From assembly GCA_018821985.1 (NCBI GenBank), contig JAHJKP010000035.1, positions 1 through 64,000 of the forward strand: 64,000 nucleotides of DNA. Reading direction: 5' to 3'. How positions within the stretch are numbered: position 1 is the first letter of the stretch; each line of letters opens with the position of its first letter. The DNA comes from Pseudomonadota bacterium (GTDB taxonomy: Bacteria; Desulfobacterota; Desulfobulbia; Desulfobulbales; Desulfocapsaceae). A model generated the notes under the pieces. It saw only the letters and a list, made by a program, of their open reading frames with translations. It did not search any database and had not been told where the DNA came from. Below, piece after piece: positions 57,607-64,000 of this stretch. Position numbers and translations under genes: made by a program.

Positions 57607-59082
57607 ATGCAAGCTCCCTTCACCATACTTCTTGCGGACAATGATCTCGAAAAGACAGACATTCTCAGCGAACAGGTTAAAAATAACAAGGCCTTTGATT
57701 GCAGACAATACAAGACGGAAAAAGAACTTTTTTCAATTCTGAGCCATTCTTTACCCCAATTACTCATCTACGATCTTACCCTGCCGGGGATAGAGAGCAG
57801 ACTCACACTACTCCAAAAGATCCACCAAGACTATCCGGAGCTGCTGATCATCGCCGTTATTCCAGATGGTGCGGAAGATCTTATCGAATTGATTCTTCAG
57901 CTTGACCTCTTCTTTTATATCCATAAGCCCTATGATCCGGCCGAGATCCGTATCGCTTTAAAACGGGCTCAATCGATACTCAGCCGACGTACCCCAAACT
58001 CTGCTCCCATCACAAGAGGAAAACAAGCGGAATCTTTCTATGGCTTGATTGGTCAAAATGAGCGTATGCAACTACTCTTTGAGCTCATCACCAAAGTGGC
58101 CGAAGACGAATTCGCCACGGTTCTGATCAGAGGCGAGTCCGGAACAGGGAAAGAACTGGTGGCCAAGGCCATTCACACCCACAGTAAACGGAACAAAAAG
58201 CATTTTGTCCCGGTTAACTGTGCCGCCATCCCTGACGATCTTCTCGAAAGCGAGCTTTTCGGGTACACCAAAGGCGCCTTTACCGGTGCCACGCAAAACA
58301 AAATAGGAAGGATAGAGTACGCCAATGGCGGCACCCTCTTTCTCGATGAGATCGGTGATATGAAGCCCTCTCTCCAGGCAAAGCTGTTACGCGTCCTGCA
58401 GGAGAAGGAGTTTGAGCCGGTGGGCGGACTCAAGGCCTGTCCGGTGGACACCCGGATCGTCGCCGCCACCCATTGTGATCTGGAACAGCTGGTCAGCGAA
58501 GGGAGATTCAGAGAAGACCTCTATTACCGCCTCAGTGTCATTCCGCTGTCCATCCCTCCGCTCAAAGAAAGACGGGATGACATCCCCCTGCTTCTTGAAT
58601 CCTTTATTCAGACATACTCAACGAAGCGTGGACGTGCACCTCTTACCTTTGAGCCTATGGTCATAAAGGCTTTGATGAATTATGAGTGGCGTGGGAATGT
58701 GCGCGAACTCGAAAATCTGGTTCAACACATGTCTATTCTCTTCAGTGGTAAGAATGTACGCCTCGAAGATCTGCCAGAAAAATTCACAGTGGATTTTGAT
58801 CCATCTTCTACTGTAGATCCGCTGCCATCATCTGCAACTGTTACTCCACAGCAGACAGAAGATGAAGCCATGATACAACCCACACCTGATTCTGATATCA
58901 GTTGGGAGAGCGGACAAGTGGATTTTAATGAACTGATCAATGATTTTGAGAGACAATTGATCATCCGGGCCATGAAGATTTCCAGCGGCAATAAAAAAGA
59001 AGCGGCAAGACTCCTCAATTTGAAGCGAACAACCTTGCTGGAAAAAATAAAGAAGAAAGAAATAGAGGACAGCTGGGAGTAA
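57607..59082 (+). CDS. Sigma-54-dependent response regulator (NtrC type)
   Basis: 491 residues. Receiver domain 1-~120 with phospho-Asp in LLIYDLTLPG and Lys in YIHKPYD; AAA+ domain with Walker A GESGTGKE, the sigma-54-contact loop GAFTGA (within YTKGAFTGAT, ~223-232), Walker B LFLDEIGD, and RFREDLYYRLSV; a linker of about 70 residues rich in Ser/Thr/Pro; and a C-terminal Fis-type HTH (KKEAARLLNLKRTTLLEKI). No histidine kinase is adjacent. Its targets are unknown; the neighbouring CheC/CheX/CheY operon converges from the other strand. Confidence 0.92.
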   Translation: MQAPFTILLADNDLEKTDILSEQVKNNKAFDCRQYKTEKELFSILSHSLPQLLIYDLTLPGIESRLTLLQKIHQDYPELLIIAVIPDGAEDLIELILQLDLFFYIHKPYDPAEIRIALKRAQSILSRRTPNSAPITRGKQAESFYGLIGQNERMQLLFELITKVAEDEFATVLIRGESGTGKELVAKAIHTHSKRNKKHFVPVNCAAIPDDLLESELFGYTKGAFTGATQNKIGRIEYANGGTLFLDEIGDMKPSLQAKLLRVLQEKEFEPVGGLKACPVDTRIVAATHCDLEQLVSEGRFREDLYYRLSVIPLSIPPLKERRDDIPLLLESFIQTYSTKRGRAPLTFEPMVIKALMNYEWRGNVRELENLVQHMSILFSGKNVRLEDLPEKFTVDFDPSSTVDPLPSSATVTPQQTEDEAMIQPTPDSDISWESGQVDFNELINDFERQLIIRAMKISSGNKKEAARLLNLKRTTLLEKIKKKEIEDSWE

Positions 59083-59102
59083 TCGGGAGAGATAGAAGGA
59101 GC

Positions 59103-60866
59103 TTACGCGGCAAGCTTGATCGAAATATTTTCAATTTTCTCGGCAATATCATCAGTGGACGCAGGGGTCAAAAGGATATCATCCACACCATACTTCACCG
59201 CAGTTATCACCTTGCTGCGCGTCCATCCCGGCCCGGCCGCAATGAGTGGCAGTGAACAAGCGGCACTTATCTTGATGGCCACGGAAAAGGCCTTTTCATT
59301 CACATTGGTCATCACCAGAAAAACAGCCTTCACCTCGCCCGGTAGATAATCCGTCACACTTTCCTTAAAGGAAAGAACCTTCGTTCTCAGGTGACGCTGT
59401 TCCAGAACATCAGTAATTTTCCCCGCCTCCTGCGTATCATCGCTCACCACCAGGACGTCAATGGCCCGGCCCATCGCTTCCGTCGATTCCTGAACTCTAC
59501 CGGCAGAAGAAACAGGTTTGCTCTCTTGTGCTTGCGGGGCAACAGCTTGCTCTGCCCCTTTTTTCACAAGTCCCTCAAGCTGCAACATGGCTGCCGGGAA
59601 AAGCATCTGGATCTTCCCCAGTGCCTTGCCGCCAATAGTCAAAGAGCTGCTGCTCATATAATAAAACTGATTGGGCAGAGGGGTCTCAGATTCAGTCTCA
59701 ACTTTCAACGGTAAGACTTTTTCAAGACCGGTCTTCAGAAAACGAATCTTCTTGCTATACTGCTCTTCAAAAATCGAGGTGTAAACCCCTGATATGATAT
59801 TGGCAATCTCACCATAAGCATCTTCCGTGTCTTCGCCAAACTCCTCATCCAGGACCGCTCTCTCAAGTTCGACCGGCGGCAGCATAATAAGAGTGCCGCC
59901 AATGTAGATGGCATCTTTCAGACCAACGAAGAGATAACTTTTATCCTGTATCTCACCGACAACATCCATATGCGCAAGGATCTGCTTACCTGAGGCCTCA
60001 TCCAGAAAATAATCCTCTTTACTGACCAACCGACACTCGGGAGCACTTAATACAACTTCAAGTCCAAGCAGAGCGCCTACCTCGCCCCCCATTTTCTGAT
60101 GACACAAACCCAGTAGGGTATCGACACGCTTCCGTTGTTTCTGGACATCAAACTCAGGCACCGCCTCTTTGACGAGCTGCGGCTCAGAGACCACGGAAGA
60201 TTCTACCGGCTCGCTGCCGATACCCTCCTCTGCAATGTCGTTTTCCTGTTTCGGTGGTCCAACCGTGGGCGCAGCTTCAACCGTTGGTTCTTCCTCCTCC
60301 AATCCAAAGGTTGCTGCCGGCAGAAGCATGACAAGATTACCCATCTGCCGGTTATTGAGGTTCATAGCGGTAACGACCTGATAATAAAGCTGGTCGGGTA
60401 CAGGTTCATCAGAGCCGATATCCACTTTAACAGGAATAATGAGTTCCTGGGTCTTTCTGACAAAGCGGCAGTTTTGAGGATACATCTCCTCAAAGACCTT
60501 GGTGTACGACCCGGCAATAATATTGGCTATTTCACCATATGAATCTTCAGCATCTTCATTGTATTCTCCAGCGCTGACCATCTCTTCCAGAGCATCATCG
60601 GGCAGCATAATCAAGGTGCCGCCAAGACGAATGGCATCTTTCAGTTCAATCAGGAGACAGCCCAGCCCCTGGACATCACCAGTGACATCCATCTTGGCCA
60701 CTACCTGCTTGCCCGAAATCTGCTCAAAGGAATCTTCTTTGGAAATCAACTGGCTGCGAGGGGCGGAAAGGGTAAAAGTCGCACCCATAAGTCCACTGAC
60801 CTCATCCTGAATCCGCTTACTGACAGACTCCAGTATCTTATCAAATTTTTGTTGCGCTTTTTTCAT
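59103..60866 (-). CDS. Tandem CheC/CheX-type phosphatase protein with a degenerate C-terminal receiver
   Basis: 587 residues from ATG 60866; a TTG at 60887 is less likely. Two homologous CheC-type domains (~1-200 and ~240-440) each carry the DxxxExxN active-site motif, DSYGEIAN and DAYGEIAN, of aspartyl-phosphate phosphatases that act on CheY-P. A variable Glu/Pro linker separates them. The last ~115 residues resemble a receiver (VLVVSDDTQEAGKITDVL, ITAVKYGVDDILLTPAS), but the strand that should end in phospho-Asp reads AVFLVMTN, so it is probably a pseudo-receiver. It is the last gene of a cheY-cheX-cheX operon. Confidence 0.8.
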   Translation of the reverse strand: MKKAQQKFDKILESVSKRIQDEVSGLMGATFTLSAPRSQLISKEDSFEQISGKQVVAKMDVTGDVQGLGCLLIELKDAIRLGGTLIMLPDDALEEMVSAGEYNEDAEDSYGEIANIIAGSYTKVFEEMYPQNCRFVRKTQELIIPVKVDIGSDEPVPDQLYYQVVTAMNLNNRQMGNLVMLLPAATFGLEEEEPTVEAAPTVGPPKQENDIAEEGIGSEPVESSVVSEPQLVKEAVPEFDVQKQRKRVDTLLGLCHQKMGGEVGALLGLEVVLSAPECRLVSKEDYFLDEASGKQILAHMDVVGEIQDKSYLFVGLKDAIYIGGTLIMLPPVELERAVLDEEFGEDTEDAYGEIANIISGVYTSIFEEQYSKKIRFLKTGLEKVLPLKVETESETPLPNQFYYMSSSSLTIGGKALGKIQMLFPAAMLQLEGLVKKGAEQAVAPQAQESKPVSSAGRVQESTEAMGRAIDVLVVSDDTQEAGKITDVLEQRHLRTKVLSFKESVTDYLPGEVKAVFLVMTNVNEKAFSVAIKISAACSLPLIAAGPGWTRSKVITAVKYGVDDILLTPASTDDIAEKIENISIKLAA

Positions 60867-61003
60867 AAGAAATAAAAATTGAAGCAATAGAAAGGCATTA
60901 AGAGAAGCAGAACATTTCCTTTATTATTATTCTTATCGGCAAACAAATAAAATAATTAATCAACAGAGTGCTCTATAATAGATTTACCTGCGACATATTC
61001 TTG

Positions 61004-61465
61004 TTAACTGTTCACAATATATTTGAGCTCCACCAGAAACTGACCACCCTCCATATCAAAAGGTACTGCAACCCGTCGTGCCCCTTGCATCCCGGCAACT
61101 CTAAATGATTCGCCAACAACTGATGAAGGGATCGCGAGTTCGATTTTCATATCATATCCGGCAAAGGCAACCTTCAAATTTCCAGCCACCATGTTGGCAA
61201 TCTCACCAATAGCATCTTTAACATCTTCATTTAATTCATCAACATCCATACCAAGAAAGCCACTAGTAATGGCCATGGCCACGGCTGCAGGACAATGTAC
61301 CGCCAGCATCCCCCGGATATCACCACCCAGACCCAGCATGGAGGTAATATTTGACAAAACCTCCCCCCCTGCTCCTTCCAGAGGATCTCCGACACCAAGA
61401 TCCATCATCAGCATGGTGGAAAATATATCTGTAGTAGCCCCAATAATATCCTGCCCTATATTCAT
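61004..61465 (-). CDS. cheX: CheX-like chemotaxis phosphatase
   Basis: 153 residues. The motif DAIGEIAN followed by MVAGNLK is the CheX/CheC phosphatase signature. The N-terminal TTDIFSTMLMMD and the GMLAVHCP strand fit CheX. It should dephosphorylate CheY-type receivers. AAGAAGGATG precedes ATG 61465. A paralogue lies 95 bases upstream, sharing FLGMDV and the overall layout, so the pair arose by duplication. Confidence 0.85.
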   Translation of the reverse strand: MNIGQDIIGATTDIFSTMLMMDLGVGDPLEGAGGEVLSNITSMLGLGGDIRGMLAVHCPAAVAMAITSGFLGMDVDELNEDVKDAIGEIANMVAGNLKVAFAGYDMKIELAIPSSVVGESFRVAGMQGARRVAVPFDMEGGQFLVELKYIVNS

Positions 61466-61560
61466 TTTTACATCCTTCTTTACCTAAAATTCACAAGCCC
61501 ACTAACAGAAAAAACAACAATCCAAGACGGGCAAGCGACTAGTAACTTTTGGCAAAATCA

Positions 61561-62016
61561 TTATTTTTCAAGCTGCAACTCGACCAGAAAACTACCCGCC
61601 TCTGTCTTAAACGGTAAAACAACCAGATCAACATCAGTGGCAGCCTTAAAACCATATTCATGGCCAGCAATGGTTGAAGGAAGGGAGAGATCAATGTCTC
61701 TTCCATTTTCCGAGAGGATGGTCTTCACATTACCACCAAGCATGTTGGCAAGCTCCCCCACCGCATCGCGGACATCATCGTCTATTTCCGCAACATCCAT
61801 CCCCAGAAAACTACTGGTAATGGCAATGGCCACATGATTGGGAATATGGATCGCCAGCACCCCTTTATGGGTTCCTGCCAGACCAATCATACCGGTAATG
61901 GAATCCGTCAGGGCTCCACTCGTTTGCAATGGAGGCCCATCAACAGTGACATCCATCATCACCATAGTTGTAAAAATTTCTATGGTTGTCTCAATGATCT
62001 TTTCATTAATATCCAC
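61561..62016 (-). CDS. cheX: CheX-like chemotaxis phosphatase, paralogue
   Basis: 151 residues starting with GTG 62016 (AAAGGTGC upstream). Motif DAVGELANMLGGN is the phosphatase active site. TTIEIFTTMVMMDVTVDG and SSFLGMDVAEID match the neighbouring CheX. It begins 15 bases after the cheY stop, so the two are co-transcribed. Confidence 0.85.
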   Translation of the reverse strand: MDINEKIIETTIEIFTTMVMMDVTVDGPPLQTSGALTDSITGMIGLAGTHKGVLAIHIPNHVAIAITSSFLGMDVAEIDDDVRDAVGELANMLGGNVKTILSENGRDIDLSLPSTIAGHEYGFKAATDVDLVVLPFKTEAGSFLVELQLEK

Positions 62017-62031
62017 AGTGCACCTTTTTAT

Positions 62032-62406
62032 TTATTTAAGAAATGGCCCAAGGATCTCATTTACCATATCCGGGGTGAATGGTTTTTTAATCGCCCCTTT
62101 TGCCCCCAAAGCTTTTGCCTCACCAATAATATCCTCTCCTGTCTCGGTCGAAATCATAAATACCGGAATATCTTTCATATTGGCACGGTTAGCCTTTTCT
62201 CTGAGGAAGGCGATTCCATCCATATTCGGCATATTGATATCACTGAGCACGATATCCACAGACTCCTTTTCCAGTACCTCTAAGGCCAGTAATCCATCAG
62301 CCGCTTCAAAAATATTATCAAAATCCAAGCCAGCCTGACGCAGAGACCTGCCTACAATTTTCCGCATGGTGCTTGAGTCATCCACCAATAAAACATTATG
62401 TCCCAT
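62032..62406 (-). CDS. cheY: CheY-type single-domain response regulator
   Basis: 124 residues from ATG 62406, with GGAGG five to eight bases upstream; the in-frame ATG at 62418 would overlap that site. Acidic pair in LLVDDSSTMRK, phospho-Asp in IVLSDINMPNMDG, Thr/Ser in MISTE and Lys in IKKPF. A receiver-only protein, first gene of this operon, and a likely substrate of the CheX/CheC phosphatases downstream. No CheA, CheW or MCP gene is in the window. Confidence 0.93.
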   Translation of the reverse strand: MGHNVLLVDDSSTMRKIVGRSLRQAGLDFDNIFEAADGLLALEVLEKESVDIVLSDINMPNMDGIAFLREKANRANMKDIPVFMISTETGEDIIGEAKALGAKGAIKKPFTPDMVNEILGPFLK

Positions 62407-62631
62407 TGTAACCTCCATAAAAAAATATTTTAACCCCTGACAATATCGATCTCACAATCTTATATTGATGCCAATAATTATTTTTTTCGTCAATGCTAAT
62501 CATGAGCGAGAATGCAAAAAATCTCTTTTCAAGACCTCGTCCCACTTCCCACCACAATAAACACTAAAAGTGCATAACCATGGAACAGAATTTGCATTAC
62601 AATAAATAAAATTTATCTTATAAAAAATATT

Positions 62632-64000
62632 ATGAAAAACACATTCCTTTTCCTTCTTCCAATCATCCTGATGACCATAGCCGGACAGGCATTGGCACAG
62701 CCGATTATTACACAGATCAGTAAGAGCTACAGCTACAATAGTGTGCAGCTCTTTTTCTCCTTCACTTCTCCCCCTAAATATACCATCAACAACAAGGGAA
62801 AACGAATAGATCTGACGCTGGAAAACACCATTTCCGCCGACAAGCTGGTACTCCCTGAAACGGATGGCAAGATAGTCAAAGTTTTGTCACTACTAAAAGA
62901 TAAGACAACCACCATTTCGTTCTTTTTCCGTTATCCGCCCCAAAAAATCAAGGTAGCTCCCGGACAAGAAGCGAACAAGCTGATCCTTGATATCTTGCTG
63001 GGAAACGAGTTCACAACTACACACCCATTGTCTGCAGACCGGCTGCAAGGCATGTCCGTTTTACAACGTAAAACCGAGGACTTTTCAAACCCGGTCAAGG
63101 CATCTCCCTACCCTGGAAATTGGCAGAAGTTTCTAAAAGAGTATGAGACAGAGCTCAAGATTGAACCAGCCGTACAATTTTCCATGGTACCCTTTCCTGC
63201 CATCACCCTTCTTCCCCCTGATATGGAAGAGAACATCGCTCTCCTGCCCTCTGAAATCACCGAAGGTGCAGGACTGAAGTCCTGGAACGACCTGATCCCC
63301 TTGATCATTGAACAGCTCAGCAATGAAAAAGACCCTGAAAATAAGAAGAAACTGACCCTCACCTACGGTGATATCCTCCTGCGCGCCGGAAACTTTCAAG
63401 AAGCATATAAACAATTCTACCTCTTATCAATTCAATACACCACAGAACCTGTCGGCATCCTGGCAAAATATCTTCTTTTACGCCTGCAGGCAGAATACGC
63501 AAACCCCTATCTTGCCAATATTGAGTTGAGAAACCTCGAATCAGGAATGGATAAGAACAACCCGGCATTCCCTTATCTTATTCTGACCCAGATCGAGACC
63601 GCTCTGGCAAGCAAGCAATTTGAACAGATGGGTACACTGCTGGAAAGAGATGACGTCGCCTTGCCTGCAAGGATTGCACCGATGAAGGCCTTGCGCCAGG
63701 CAGACTATTGGCTGGCGCAAGGCGACACCGTCAAGGCCCATGCCGGCTATCAACTACTGGATGGGACAGGCATTTTCACTGAGCACAATGCTTCACTTAA
63801 TGGTTACTGCAGCGTCCTCTATCGTCACGAACGATTCAAAGAAGCTGCTGACTGCTATGATCGCCTGGCTAAACAATCCTCAACCGGCACCCAGCAGCAG
63901 CTGGACATGATCAGTTTCCGCAAGGCCATGGCAAAACTCCATGGCACGCCAGGAGCCTCACATGAGTCCGATATGATCAATGATTTTGCCCAGATTGAAT
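62632..64000 (+). CDS. Exported TPR-like protein with AMIN-like N-terminus (partial, runs off the window)
   Basis: At least 456 codons, from ATG 62632 to the right edge. Signal peptide FLFLLPIILMTIAGQALA; then a ~90-residue beta-rich region (SYSYNSVQLFFSFTSPP, KRIDLTLENTI) resembling an AMIN-type domain. From ~220 there are TPR-like helical repeats (LTYGDILLRAGNFQEAYKQF, SVLYRHERFKEAADCYDRL). Such proteins sit in the periplasm and bind peptidoglycan or assembly partners. The C-terminal part and the family cannot be determined here. No obvious ribosome-binding site was found. Confidence 0.65.
   Translation, partial: MKNTFLFLLPIILMTIAGQALAQPIITQISKSYSYNSVQLFFSFTSPPKYTINNKGKRIDLTLENTISADKLVLPETDGKIVKVLSLLKDKTTTISFFFRYPPQKIKVAPGQEANKLILDILLGNEFTTTHPLSADRLQGMSVLQRKTEDFSNPVKASPYPGNWQKFLKEYETELKIEPAVQFSMVPFPAITLLPPDMEENIALLPSEITEGAGLKSWNDLIPLIIEQLSNEKDPENKKKLTLTYGDILLRAGNFQEAYKQFYLLSIQYTTEPVGILAKYLLLRLQAEYANPYLANIELRNLESGMDKNNPAFPYLILTQIETALASKQFEQMGTLLERDDVALPARIAPMKALRQADYWLAQGDTVKAHAGYQLLDGTGIFTEHNASLNGYCSVLYRHERFKEAADCYDRLAKQSSTGTQQQLDMISFRKAMAKLHGTPGASHESDMINDFAQIE

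Noticed and set aside
1-64000. tRNA, rRNA, CRISPR arrays or riboswitches
   Set aside because: Intergenic regions were read for cloverleaf-like segments, regularly spaced repeats and known riboswitch cores; nothing convincing was seen by eye.

Overview
The window looks like a chromosomal piece of an anaerobic sulfate- or sulfur-metabolising member of the Desulfobacterota, most likely Desulfobulbales-like. This rests on a bacterial-type Wood-Ljungdahl (carbonyl branch) gene cluster, several selenocysteine-decoded redox proteins, HdrA/MvhD electron-transfer proteins, and the overall mix of housekeeping genes. The lineage is an inference from gene content, not from a marker-gene comparison.

Layout. 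1-1.6 kb is an accessory scrap: the edge of an IS256-type element sitting in a deaminase-like gene, a solitary RelE/Gp49-type toxin, a small secreted protein and two REP-like palindromes. 1.7-6.9 kb carries RNA and DNA maintenance genes (rlmN, a metallophosphoesterase, dbpA, a TIGR01777 epimerase-like gene, and a pyrimidine-dimer glycosylase fused to DUF1722). 7.4-11.1 kb has a PilZ protein, a small two-CW Cys protein and a GAF-MshEN-GspE ATPase. 11.2-13.6 kb is a rearranged zone: a secreted beta-helix protein lies between two copies of the 3' end and terminator of mvhD.

13.4-31 kb, all on the minus strand, is the metabolic core: folD - CO dehydrogenase - a MetF/AcsD fusion - acetyl-CoA synthase (acsB) - acsC - a formate dehydrogenase fused to a GltD-like flavoprotein - hdrA - mvhD. 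The last three genes each contain an in-frame TGA at a position where the family has Cys or Sec, so each reads as one selenoprotein rather than two fragments. Together they supply formate/CO2 chemistry, methyl-branch steps (FolD, MetF), corrinoid methyl transfer, CO/CO2 and acetyl-CoA synthesis or cleavage, and flavin-based electron transfer. Fhs, AcsE and CooC are not in the window.

31.4-48.2 kb is mostly housekeeping: an AI-2E family permease, a SprA-related protein, M18 aminopeptidase, lytic transglycosylase, MazG, rpsF-rpsR-(DUF2232)-rplI-dnaB-leuS-lptE, transketolase, dusB and rarA. 48.2-52.4 kb holds a decayed UshA-like selenoprotein with a multihaem cytochrome tail, a SulP transporter, and a second decayed copy of the cytochrome tail. 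52.5-64 kb carries a manganese pyrophosphatase, unknown and envelope proteins, a thermonuclease, a sigma-54 response regulator and a cheY-cheX-cheX-(CheC)2 signalling operon, ending in a truncated TPR-like secreted protein. No tRNA, rRNA or CRISPR array was recognised.
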